NCBI RefSeq assembly: GCF_000420825.1
Contig: NZ_ATVR01000009.1
Coordinates: forward strand, 45,436 to 109,435
Length of the DNA: 64,000 nt
Reading direction: 5' to 3'
DNA from: Butyrivibrio sp. AE2015
Lineage (GTDB): Bacteria; Bacillota; Clostridia; Lachnospirales; Lachnospiraceae
Numbering within the stretch: position 1 is the stretch's first letter; each line of letters starts with the position of its first letter. A program made the position numbers and the translations under genes. Positions 32,310 to 41,984 of this stretch are shown in pieces. The notes under the pieces were generated by a model. The model was given only the letters and a program-made list of their open reading frames with translations. It made no database searches and had not been told where the DNA came from.

Positions 32310-33629
32310 ATGAAAAAAGTAGTTAAATTTGGCGGAAGTTCACTTGCCAGCAGCGAACAGTTTGAAAAAGTAGGAAATATCATAAAGTCAGATCCTGACA
32401 GAGTTTATGTAGTTCCTTCAGCACCTGGAAAAAGAAATTCCAAGGATACTAAGGTTACTGACATGCTTTACAAGACATATGCTCTTGCAGAGGCAGGAAA
32501 AGACTTTTCAAAACAGCTATCAGACATCAAAGCAAGATATGATGAGATCATAAAAGGACTTGGACTCAAGCTCAACCTTTCAAATGAGTTTAAGACCATA
32601 GAAAAGAACTTTAAGGCAGCAGCAGGAAAGGATTACGCTGCAAGCCGCGGCGAGTACTTAAACGGCATTATTATGGCTGCATACCTTGGTTATGAATTTA
32701 TAGATGCTGCAACAGTAGTATCTTTTGATAAGAACGGAGAGTTTGATGGAGAAAAGACCAACAAACAGATGGCAAAAAAACTTGAGAAGACTCCAAAGGC
32801 TGTAATCCCTGGATTTTACGGTGCTTTCCCTGATGGAAGCATCAAGACCTTCTCAAGAGGAGGCTCAGATATTACAGGTTCTATCGTAGCAAGAGCCATC
32901 AAGGCTGACGTCTATGAGAACTGGACAGATGTATCAGGGTTTTTGGTTGCTGATCCAAGGATCATTGAGAAGCCACCACACATCGAGACAATAACTTACA
33001 CAGAGCTTCGAGAGCTTGCATACATGGGTGCTTCAGTTCTTCACGAAGATGCAATCTTCCCTGTCAGAAAAGAAGGAATCCCGATCAATATCAGAAATAC
33101 CAATAAGCCTGAGGATCCAGGAACATGGATTGTAGAGTCAACAGCTAAAAAGTCCAAATATGTTATCACCGGTATTGCCGGCAAAAAAGGTTTTTGCTGC
33201 GTAAATATCTTAAAGGATCAGATGAACTCTGAGGTTGGCTTTGTAAGGAAAGTACTTCAGGCATTTGAAGATCAGAATATTTCAATTGAGCATGTTCCAT
33301 CAGGAATTGATACTATGACAGTATTTGTTCAGCAGGATGAGTTCATTGAAAAAGAGCAGGCAGTAGTATCAGAGATTCACAGACTCGCCAGACCTGACAT
33401 GCTTGAGATCGAATCAGACCTTGCACTCATCGCAGTAGTAGGCCGCGGCATGAAATCAACACGAGGCACAGCCGGAAGAATCTTCTCAGCACTTGCACAT
33501 GCCAGCGTAAACGTCCGTATGATCGACCAGGGCTCATCAGAGCTTAACATCATCATCGGCGTAGAAACCCGCGACTTTGAAAAAGCCATCAGTGCCATCT
33601 ACGACATCTTCGTAACAACGCAGGTCTGA
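32310..33629 (+). CDS. Aspartate kinase
   Basis: A 439-residue enzyme that phosphorylates aspartate, the entry step for lysine, threonine and methionine. N-terminal KFGGSSLASSEQFEKV and the catalytic FSRGGSDITGSIVARA and YENWTDVSGFLVADPRII are clear. The C-terminal part has two ACT domains (YVITGIAGKKGFCCVNILKD, IAVVGRGMKSTRGTAGRIFS) that normally give amino-acid feedback. AGGAG lies upstream and hom ends 29 nt before. No lysine riboswitch precedes this copy. It could be named lysC or thrA; the sequence does not decide. Confidence 0.95.
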   Translation: MKKVVKFGGSSLASSEQFEKVGNIIKSDPDRVYVVPSAPGKRNSKDTKVTDMLYKTYALAEAGKDFSKQLSDIKARYDEIIKGLGLKLNLSNEFKTIEKNFKAAAGKDYAASRGEYLNGIIMAAYLGYEFIDAATVVSFDKNGEFDGEKTNKQMAKKLEKTPKAVIPGFYGAFPDGSIKTFSRGGSDITGSIVARAIKADVYENWTDVSGFLVADPRIIEKPPHIETITYTELRELAYMGASVLHEDAIFPVRKEGIPINIRNTNKPEDPGTWIVESTAKKSKYVITGIAGKKGFCCVNILKDQMNSEVGFVRKVLQAFEDQNISIEHVPSGIDTMTVFVQQDEFIEKEQAVVSEIHRLARPDMLEIESDLALIAVVGRGMKSTRGTAGRIFSALAHASVNVRMIDQGSSELNIIIGVETRDFEKAISAIYDIFVTTQV

Positions 33630-33648
33630 GACATTTTGCTAAAATAGC

Positions 33649-33686
33649 CTTCCCTTGCAGCCCCCCCGGCTGCAAGGGAAGTTTTT
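33649..33686 (+). terminator. Terminator of the pheB-hom-aspartokinase operon
   Basis: CTTCCCTTGCAGCC-CCCCC-GGCTGCAAGGGAAG, a 14-bp perfect stem, is followed by TTTTTG. Confidence 0.97.
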
Positions 33687-33722
33687 GTTTATAAAATGGT
33701 AATACTTTTTTATGATTCTTTT

Positions 33723-33753
33723 TTGCCATGTGGGAAAATGGCTCGTATATAAT
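33723..33753 (+). promoter_or_regulatory. Candidate promoter of the double-glycine peptide genes
   Basis: TTGCCA (33723-33728), a 19-nt spacer and a perfect TATAAT (33748-33753) lie about 36 nt upstream of the first peptide start. Confidence 0.5.
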
Positions 33754-33789
33754 GGTAACAGAAACAAAGATATGATGGAGGTAAAGATC

Positions 33790-33996
33790 ATGAATAATAT
33801 AGATAAGAAAGTTATTTCTGATAGTAATCTTGAATATGTTACCGGCGGAGTCGGTATGGGGACTATCCTTAATAACAATGCACAGATGAAGAGAATACCG
33901 GATAAACTGGCACCAAAGAATAGTCCTGGCGGCAATGACTGTTTTGGTGCCCTTAAGAATAAAGAGGGTGAGAATGAAGGCACAGGACTGGCGTAA
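33790..33996 (+). CDS. Double-glycine leader peptide 1 (bacteriocin/pheromone-like)
   Basis: A 68-residue peptide. The ATG at 33790 has GGAGG 9 nt upstream. The first 20 residues, MNNIDKKVISDSNLEYVTGG, match a double-glycine leader: charged start, hydrophobic positions before GG and an LE.V.GG ending. PCAT/C39-type transporters cleave such leaders after GG. The predicted mature part (48 residues) is hydrophilic, rich in Asn, Gly, Lys and Glu, contains one Cys (GGNDCFG) and ends TGLA. It is a clear paralogue of the next peptide. No transporter, modification enzyme or immunity gene is adjacent. The function, peptide signal or bacteriocin, is inferred from the leader only. Confidence 0.7.
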   Translation: MNNIDKKVISDSNLEYVTGGVGMGTILNNNAQMKRIPDKLAPKNSPGGNDCFGALKNKEGENEGTGLA

Positions 33997-34024
33997 GTGG
34001 ATAATAATAATGGAGAATGTGGTT

Positions 34025-34240
34025 ATGGCTAATATCGATATGAATAAAAATTTGATATGTGATAATGACCTTGAATTTGTGTCAGGCGGTTTCGATCCTG
34101 AGGAATATAAAAAAATGATGGATCGTAGTAAAAATGCTCCAAAACCAATGGGGCCGAAGAGTAACCCCGGTAAGAATGACGACTATTTTGCAGCAGGGAA
34201 GGAGCATCCTGGGGATAATTGTGACAATGGATTGGCTTAA
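34025..34240 (+). CDS. Double-glycine leader peptide 2, paralogue of peptide 1
   Basis: A 71-residue peptide starting MANIDMNKNLICDNDLEFVS and reaching GG at residues 21-22. The ATG at 34025 has GGAG 9 nt upstream. The mature part (49 residues) shares with peptide 1 the block PK(S/N)xPGxNDxxF and the C-terminal end GLA, and has one Cys (DNCDNG). The start of the core differs (FDPEEYKKMMDRSKNAPKPM). The two genes are 28 nt apart and probably cotranscribed. The stop lies 28 nt from the convergent phosphatase stop, with no clear terminator between. Confidence 0.7.
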   Translation: MANIDMNKNLICDNDLEFVSGGFDPEEYKKMMDRSKNAPKPMGPKSNPGKNDDYFAAGKEHPGDNCDNGLA

Positions 34241-34268
34241 TGCTGGTGTTGGCTTATCATAAACATCA

Positions 34269-35960
34269 TTATCTTAATAAAAGGCACAGCATAGTAATGT
34301 CATCGTATTGCTCTTCGCCTGAGGTGAAGTCGTTGATAGCTTCGGTGATAGCGGTCAGTAGCTCCTGAGAAGATGAGCCTTTATGAGCGTTTAGGCAGCT
34401 TTCAATGCGATCAGTCTCAAACATCTTATCATCAGCTCTTTTTGCTTCAGCGACACCATCGGTGTAGAGGAATATGCCTCCGCCTTTCGTGATTTTAATC
34501 TCATAGTCTTCGTATTCAAGGCCCTCAAAGGCACCGCAAAAAGCGCCGTGAGGGTCTTTATATATGCTAAAGACCTGATTTTCATCGGCAATAAATGGGT
34601 ATTCGTGCCCGGCGTTAGAAGCAGTTATTATACCTGTACTTATTTCAAGTATTCCAAGCCAGACAGTTATGAACATTGCATTGTCGTTGCCTTTTGCGAG
34701 AGCATTGTTGACATATCCAAGTATTTCTGATGGTTTTCCACCTTTCTCGGCTCTGATTCTAAGAAGCTCTTTTCCTTTCATCATAAAGAGGGCAGCAGGT
34801 ACGCCTTTTCCGGATACATCAGCTATGATCATAGCAAGATGATCCTCATCGATCATAAAGAAGTCATAGAAATCTCCTGCGACTTCTTTTGCCGGAGTCA
34901 TAGAGGCGCACAGATCCACCTTTTCACTTACGGAGAAATCAGTTGGAAGAGCTGACTGCTGAATCTGGGCAGCGATATCAAGCTCAGCTGCGATTCGCTC
35001 TTTTTCCGCACTTACAAGTCTGATCTCTTTCATGGATCTGTTAATATTCTGTTCCATATCAGCCATGGTATCGCGAAGCTCGGCCAATTCATCAGAGGTG
35101 TGAATATCCACATTTTCAAAAAAGACAGAGCTTTCTTCTTCTTCGGAGACCTTATCTCTTTCGGTATAACTCCTGGCAGCTTTTACAAGCAAGTGAATAG
35201 GTGAGATTATCCTTATATCTATACTTCTTGATAGGATAATTGAAAGAATAAGGAATAGCGCAAGGATAGTAGGTACAAACATTGTAAGGAAAAGAAATAG
35301 ATTATCGGAAAGAACGTTGAGACTTATATCAAGGGTTGTGAATCCGATCATAGTTCCGTCCGGACCATACAGCGGCTCATAGTCAGTTGCTGAGTAGCCA
35401 AGCAGTGAAGTATGGCTTAGAGGCATATAAGAATCTGAATTTATAGTTTTTTGAATCTCATCCCAGCTTTCTACTACACCGTTATCATTAGAGATATATT
35501 GCCCGGGGAGGTAGGCATATCCGGATTTGTCGCCGTCTACAACAAGAACAAGCCTTACATTTTCTTTGTCATAGAATGTGAGACTTATATTAATAATTTC
35601 AGTAGCTTCCCTGCAGTTAGTCAGAACTTTCCTTGCTGTAAAAAAGTCGTCATCCAAAAGAGGAATAAAATATTCCTTATAATCATCGGCAAATGGATCC
35701 TTACGATTTTCTTCAGGGATTTTTTCATATATCTCTTTTGTTTCACGGAATATTTTTTCCACATACTCCATATCCAGTTCAGACTGTACGTATGCGGCAA
35801 GCTTTTCATAAAATATTTTATGATTTCTTACTGTGGATTTCAGGAAAAAACGAGAACATACCAGTACGGTTATAAATTGCAGCAAAAGAACACTGACAAA
35901 AATCAGTTGTAAAGCCTGTCTTTTCAATGATTTTTTGTTTTTTGTTTTTTCTTTTGACAT
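34269..35960 (-). CDS. SpoIIE/RsbU-type PP2C phosphatase with sensor and HAMP
   Basis: A 563-residue membrane protein. One N-terminal helix (about 15-38), an extracellular dCache-like region (about 40-230), a second helix (about 232-255) and a HAMP-like/coiled segment with ISPIHLLVKAARSYTERDKV are followed by a PP2C domain (about 330-563). PP2C metal-ligand motifs are MTPAKEVAGDFYDFFMID, IADVSGKGVPAALFM and LYTDGVAEAKRADDKMF. Such proteins sense an external signal and dephosphorylate an anti-sigma-factor antagonist. No antagonist or anti-sigma gene is near, so its partner is elsewhere. AGGAT precedes the ATG. Confidence 0.93.
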   Translation of the reverse strand: MSKEKTKNKKSLKRQALQLIFVSVLLLQFITVLVCSRFFLKSTVRNHKIFYEKLAAYVQSELDMEYVEKIFRETKEIYEKIPEENRKDPFADDYKEYFIPLLDDDFFTARKVLTNCREATEIINISLTFYDKENVRLVLVVDGDKSGYAYLPGQYISNDNGVVESWDEIQKTINSDSYMPLSHTSLLGYSATDYEPLYGPDGTMIGFTTLDISLNVLSDNLFLFLTMFVPTILALFLILSIILSRSIDIRIISPIHLLVKAARSYTERDKVSEEEESSVFFENVDIHTSDELAELRDTMADMEQNINRSMKEIRLVSAEKERIAAELDIAAQIQQSALPTDFSVSEKVDLCASMTPAKEVAGDFYDFFMIDEDHLAMIIADVSGKGVPAALFMMKGKELLRIRAEKGGKPSEILGYVNNALAKGNDNAMFITVWLGILEISTGIITASNAGHEYPFIADENQVFSIYKDPHGAFCGAFEGLEYEDYEIKITKGGGIFLYTDGVAEAKRADDKMFETDRIESCLNAHKGSSSQELLTAITEAINDFTSGEEQYDDITMLCLLLR

Positions 35961-36045
35961 GCGTTATCCTGCCTTCGGACCGCGGTATTTGAAGACTGTT
36001 AATATAATTATATTACAAAATATACCATATGACGATAAAAGGGAA

Positions 36046-36080
36046 ATAAAAAGTCGCTGGCCCGATTAATGGTCAGCGAC
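36046..36080 (-). terminator. Terminator of the gene at 36090-36890
   Basis: GTCGCTGACC-ATTAATCG-GGCCAGCGAC read leftward, a 10-bp stem with one G-T pair, is followed by TTTTTATTT. Confidence 0.9.
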
Positions 36081-36089
36081 AAAGTACAC

Positions 36090-36890
36090 TTATTTATTCA
36101 GAAGATATTCAATGAAGAGTTTTGCGTTATCAAGGCGGGTTGTGTTGGCGATTATACCGACTACAGGTGTTGATCCCTGATAGAGATTGTTGTCTGTTAT
36201 TACTTTTGAATCATCAATAATGATTCCGACAGGAACAGGGTTATCCATTTCATTTACAGGAGTATCAGGATACTGGCCTGTTGCATAGATATCAGCAGCC
36301 ATGACTGCGTACTTGTTGTCTTTATCGTAGGAACCGTTCATAAGAAAATCCTGGTAGGCATCGGATGCGATGTAATCCACAAGACCTCTGTCTACATAGA
36401 AAAGCTTATCGGCATATTTGTTAAGAAAGCTTTCATCATATATAGTTCTGAGGTCCGTGAATATATCCTGATGTGCGTAATAGGCAAAGGTGTTCTGGTC
36501 AGCTGCCATGGAATCAAGCTCTGCAGCTGAGAGGTTTGCCATGATCTTCTGGCTGGTTGCAATTGTTACTTCATCAATTATTTCTGTATTATATGTAACT
36601 GAAGTGTCTATAAAGCAACTGCTTGTAGTAGTGTCAATGCCGGCATATTCTGTGAATTCACTCTCAAGGACTTCTTCTGCATTTGATGAATAACTGTTGA
36701 GCATTAGTGCGTAAAAAGCGTAAGGCTTATTGTTTGTAACATCTTTTACCAAAACTACTATAAATATGATGGCGGCTAAGGCGACGATCGTATGTATTTT
36801 GTAGTAGTCCCAAAAATACTGCAGATGAGCCTTTACACCCTGACCTTTTAATTTCTTTTGCTGTTCTCTGATCTCTTCATGTACTGACAT
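36090..36890 (-). CDS. Single-pass membrane protein of unknown function
   Basis: A 266-residue protein. A short cytoplasmic start (MSVHEEIREQQKKLKGQGVK), one membrane helix (about 35-52, IVALAAIIFIVVLV), then an external domain of about 210 residues rich in Asp, Ala, Tyr and Thr. The domain has the outline of a binding-protein fold (VPVGIIIDDSKVITDNNLYQ, STPVVGIIANTTRLDNAKLF) but no recognised family. GGAGG precedes the ATG. It has its own terminator. A perfect AT palindrome just upstream (36911-36941) may be an operator. Confidence 0.75.
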   Translation of the reverse strand: MSVHEEIREQQKKLKGQGVKAHLQYFWDYYKIHTIVALAAIIFIVVLVKDVTNNKPYAFYALMLNSYSSNAEEVLESEFTEYAGIDTTTSSCFIDTSVTYNTEIIDEVTIATSQKIMANLSAAELDSMAADQNTFAYYAHQDIFTDLRTIYDESFLNKYADKLFYVDRGLVDYIASDAYQDFLMNGSYDKDNKYAVMAADIYATGQYPDTPVNEMDNPVPVGIIIDDSKVITDNNLYQGSTPVVGIIANTTRLDNAKLFIEYLLNK

Positions 36891-36910
36891 TTTAAAACCT
36901 CCGGAGCATC

Positions 36911-36941
36911 AAAAAATATTAACAGAAATATAATATTTTTT
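36911..36941. repeat. AT-rich inverted repeat upstream of the membrane protein gene
   Basis: AAAAAATATTA (36911-36921) and TAATATTTTTT (36931-36941) are perfect 11-bp arms around a 9-nt loop, 20 nt upstream of the start. Could be an operator or a rightward-reading terminator-like hairpin. Confidence 0.5.
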
Positions 36942-37069
36942 GTTCGTAAAAATGTATATAATAGAATTGATGACTGTGTGCAGGAACAAAATGAATTGTT
37001 TTAGAGCACTTGTCACATATGATACAAATTTATGTCCTTCAATGTCAATAAGAATAATCGTGGTTGCCC

Positions 37070-37098
37070 TTGACATGGCATTAATTTGAATATAAGAT
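37070..37098 (+). promoter_or_regulatory. Promoter upstream of the DUF6106 gene
   Basis: A perfect TTGACA (37070-37075), 17-nt spacer and TAAGAT (37093-37098), about 43 nt before the start at 37141. It may also drive guaB. Confidence 0.75.
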
Positions 37099-37140
37099 AC
37101 TTGATAAAAATGGCGACTAACAGGAGGAGTAGTTTTACAG

Positions 37141-37653
37141 ATGGTTAACGACAATAGTTATGTAGAATGCCTCGTTGAAAGTAAGGCATCGCCGGTTATT
37201 ACTTTTCTCAAGTATTTGAGCATTTTCTTTGCAGTTGTTTTCTTCATTGCAGCTTTCATGCTTGGTTTTGGAATAATTGGTCTTATACTTTGCGTGGCAG
37301 CAGGTTTTGGTTATCATTTTGCAGCACTTAATGCAAACATTGAGTACGAGTATCAGTATTGTGACAAAGAGATTTCAGTAGACAAAGTTCTTAATAAAAG
37401 TTCCCGTAAGCATGTGGGTACTTATTCAGTTGAGCACATTGAGGCAATGGCTCCATCCAGATCATATCATTTAGACGAATTCAAGAATAAGACATACAAG
37501 ACATCAGATTTTTCATCAAAAAATAAGGACGCTCAGCCGGATCCTACATACACAATCTATTACGATGGAAAAGACAAGATAATATTTGAACCAACAGAAG
37601 AGTTCGTTGCGGCAGTTAAGGCTGTAGCACCTAGAAAAGTTTTTACAGATTAA
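37141..37653 (+). CDS. DUF6106-like membrane protein
   Basis: A 170-residue protein. Two closely spaced hydrophobic helices (about 20-60, SIFFAVVFFIAAFMLGFGII and GLILCVAAGFGYHFA) are followed by a soluble domain with EYEYQYCDKEISVDKVLNKS and YTIYYDGKDKIIFEPTEEFV. This arrangement is one I associate with Lachnospiraceae DUF6106. Its role is unknown. The domain shape (a PH-like strand pattern after the helices) suggests a membrane-attached binding domain. guaB starts 54 nt downstream and may be cotranscribed. Confidence 0.75.
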   Translation: MVNDNSYVECLVESKASPVITFLKYLSIFFAVVFFIAAFMLGFGIIGLILCVAAGFGYHFAALNANIEYEYQYCDKEISVDKVLNKSSRKHVGTYSVEHIEAMAPSRSYHLDEFKNKTYKTSDFSSKNKDAQPDPTYTIYYDGKDKIIFEPTEEFVAAVKAVAPRKVFTD

Positions 37654-37694
37654 GTTGATAATTGCATTTTAATGTAATGAGATTTTATAGATAA

Positions 37695-39164
<1,470 letters not shown>

Positions 39165-39187
39165 AAATATTCTCCGGGAGTGAAAAC

Positions 39188-41917
39188 TTGCAAGAGTTTA
39201 TTAACGAAGCAGAAGCAAAAAACACTGGTGAAATGGGTTCTCTAAAGGATTTTAGCGGAGCCCTTGGTGATTTTGCGCAAAAAAATGCCGCTTCGATCCA
39301 GTCATGGCAGGACAGATTCTGTGAGATGGCTGGTATATATGCTTTTTGCCTTGATACTAATGAAGTACCTGTAAGTCAATTTTCAGGTAATCCCAGAGAA
39401 ATAAAACTAATTCAAAAATACGTGACAGATGTAAGGATACACAACATATTTAAGCGTGTATCCGAGAGCGAGCTTGAGGATCAGGCTGTGGAGATCACAG
39501 AAGTTCCAAATTTAAAGCTCGCTGCTGTTGCTGTCAAAAACGATAATTCTACTGCCGCTGTGTGGATCGTATGCGGTGTACTTACTGATGCAGAATATGA
39601 AAAAGAGTTTTATCATGTTCAGCCATTAGAATCTTTTACTTACCAGATATCAGAAAGAAAACTATATAAGACTTTAGATCTTCTCAGAGAGTCACTTAGT
39701 GTGGTCTTGGGTATTGAAACATCCAGAACAATGGCTGAGGCCAGTAGCAAGGTCAGCAAAAAGCAGGAGCTTGAAATGACCAGTTCTTTTAGAAGAGCTG
39801 AGACTATGACAGAGATAGTATCTCTTTTGGATAGTGATGATTCAATTGAGGAAATAATGGTGGATATGCTATCTAAACTCTGCGATTACCTACAGGTAAG
39901 TAATGCATACACCTGCAGGATACATCATGGTCATCTGATGGATGTTGTAGTGCAGTGGACGGCAGCGGGCGTATCCAAGATGTTTCCTGATACAACAGAC
40001 CAGGAGAAATGCTGGTTCCTTGGCTCTGAAAAAGCGGTTGTTGTATCAAGCGACAGTCAGATGAATGCAGGCGAAAGGGAACAGCTTGATAATCTGTCAA
40101 TTAAGGCGCTTGTAGCCATGCCTATAATTGTCAACGGCGCTATCCTGTTCTATGCGTGCTTTACAGAGACCAGAGAAATAAGGATATGGTCCATTGATGA
40201 CATCAAATACATAAATGATGCTATAAGAGTGCTCCAGAGTATTATTACCAAGAGACTGCAAAAGAACTCTCTTGCAAGCTCTTTTGCTTCACTTGAGTCA
40301 GTTCTTGATAATGTGGGAAGTTCCATTTATGTAAGAGATATTGAGACCGGAGTTCTTTTGTTTGCAAACAGAAGCTTTAAAAAGAACTTCAGCAGGGAAA
40401 TAAGTGAGAACTCTCTTGTGGACCTTTTTGAATCCAATATTCCATCAAGGAGCCGAAGTGGTAACTATGAAGTAAATCACAGGGCTAGAGGTAAATGGTA
40501 TGACGTTTACTACACAAGAATAAAGTGGGTTGACGGAAGACCTGTATCTCTTTGCGCCTTGTATGACATAACTGAGAAGAAGCTTTATCAGCGCAGGATT
40601 GAGCTTCAGGCTTATACAGATTTCCTGACAGGCCTTTACAACAGAATGTGCTGTGAAAAAGACCTTGCCAGATATGTGGATGAGGCAAGACAGAATAATA
40701 CTCACGGTGCACTAATGTACCTTGATCTTGATGACTTCAAACATATAAATGACAGTTTGGGTCATCAGTACGGCGATATTCTTTTGCAGGATATTTCCAA
40801 GTCGATCAGCAGGATTGAGGGTATCGGCAATTCCTGCTACAGAATGGGCGGAGATGAATTTGTTATCATCGTTCCACCTGATAGCTTTGGAAGACTTGAT
40901 AAGATAATGGAAGAGATCAAGGACGCCTTTGCTACGCCATGGTACCTTAAAGACAGTGATTATTACTGCACTATGAGTATGGGTATTGTAAAGTTTCCTG
41001 ATCACGGGGACAGTGTTTCTGAGCTTATCAGAAAATCTGATGTTGCCATGTATGAAGCCAAGAAATCCGGCAAAAACCGTGTGGCAGAGTATTCAGATAA
41101 TATAGATTCTTCTTCAATCCACAGACTTGACCTTGAAAAGAGCATGTATGATGCCATTGGAAAGAGCTGTGATGAGTTTGAAGTATTCTTCCAGCCCATT
41201 ATCATGCAGCCTTCTGACCTTAAGAGCGGCAACGGTCAGTTCAAGCATGTAGGAGCGGAGGCACTTGTCAGATGGAACAGTGAAAAACTGGGATTCCTTA
41301 GTCCTGATGAATTCGTTCCTCTGGCGGAGTATTTGGGACTTATAAATCCTATTGGCAATTATGTCCTGAAAAAGGCCTGTGAATGTTGCAGACAATGGAA
41401 TGAATCGGGAACAGGCGAGTTTGCGATCAGCGTAAATCTTTCTGTAGTTCAGATCATGCAGACTGATATTGTGGATGTAATTAAAGAATGTATTGAAGAA
41501 AACCACTTAAAACCTCAGAATCTCATCCTTGAGCTCACTGAGAGACTTGCTATAAATGATCTTGCAAGGACCAAGCAGACACTTCTTGATATAAAAGCAC
41601 TTGGAGTAAGGCTTGCCCTTGATGATTTCGGAACGGGATATTCAGCACTTAGCAGTTTGAGAGCGCTGCCCTTTGATATTATCAAGGTTGATCAGAATTT
41701 CTCCAAGGGAATAGAAACAGATGATTATTCCAAAGCTTTCATAAAGACCATAAGTCAGCTTGGCAAGACTATAGGTGCAGAGGTATGCGTGGAAGGTATA
41801 GAGACTAAGCAGCAGCTAAGTGCCTTAAAGGGACTGGGAGTAAAATACGTTCAGGGCTACTATTATGACAAGCCTTTACGAAGGGCTGCATTTGAGGAAA
41901 AATACGTCTATAGTTAA
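39188..41917 (+). CDS. GGDEF-EAL protein with GAF and PAS domains
   Basis: A 909-residue protein starting at TTG (GGGAG 7 nt upstream; no ATG fits). Order: N-terminal region of unclear fold (1-190), GAF-like domain (about 200-355), PAS domain (about 365-470), GGDEF (about 480-635) with intact RMGGDEFVIIVP, and EAL (about 645-905) with EALVRW, ELTER and LDDFGTGYSALSSLRALPFD. Both catalytic motifs look intact, so it may both make and degrade c-di-GMP. No membrane segment is seen, so it is cytoplasmic and senses an internal signal. It directly follows guaB. Confidence 0.94.
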   Translation: MQEFINEAEAKNTGEMGSLKDFSGALGDFAQKNAASIQSWQDRFCEMAGIYAFCLDTNEVPVSQFSGNPREIKLIQKYVTDVRIHNIFKRVSESELEDQAVEITEVPNLKLAAVAVKNDNSTAAVWIVCGVLTDAEYEKEFYHVQPLESFTYQISERKLYKTLDLLRESLSVVLGIETSRTMAEASSKVSKKQELEMTSSFRRAETMTEIVSLLDSDDSIEEIMVDMLSKLCDYLQVSNAYTCRIHHGHLMDVVVQWTAAGVSKMFPDTTDQEKCWFLGSEKAVVVSSDSQMNAGEREQLDNLSIKALVAMPIIVNGAILFYACFTETREIRIWSIDDIKYINDAIRVLQSIITKRLQKNSLASSFASLESVLDNVGSSIYVRDIETGVLLFANRSFKKNFSREISENSLVDLFESNIPSRSRSGNYEVNHRARGKWYDVYYTRIKWVDGRPVSLCALYDITEKKLYQRRIELQAYTDFLTGLYNRMCCEKDLARYVDEARQNNTHGALMYLDLDDFKHINDSLGHQYGDILLQDISKSISRIEGIGNSCYRMGGDEFVIIVPPDSFGRLDKIMEEIKDAFATPWYLKDSDYYCTMSMGIVKFPDHGDSVSELIRKSDVAMYEAKKSGKNRVAEYSDNIDSSSIHRLDLEKSMYDAIGKSCDEFEVFFQPIIMQPSDLKSGNGQFKHVGAEALVRWNSEKLGFLSPDEFVPLAEYLGLINPIGNYVLKKACECCRQWNESGTGEFAISVNLSVVQIMQTDIVDVIKECIEENHLKPQNLILELTERLAINDLARTKQTLLDIKALGVRLALDDFGTGYSALSSLRALPFDIIKVDQNFSKGIETDDYSKAFIKTISQLGKTIGAEVCVEGIETKQQLSALKGLGVKYVQGYYYDKPLRRAAFEEKYVYS

Positions 41918-41984
41918 ATGTTGCGTACTATGATATACTATGTTGTACGATTATAATTTTTAGAAAGTTGGTTATAAGAACAAA

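Noticed and set aside
35451..35912. 153-residue plus-strand frame opposite the SpoIIE-type phosphatase gene
   Set aside because: Lies wholly inside the phosphatase sensor region on the other strand, with no start signal and no recognisable domain.
36911..36941. Terminator for a rightward transcript
   Set aside because: No rightward gene ends before it; the nearest gene to the left is on the other strand and starts here, so an operator role is more likely.
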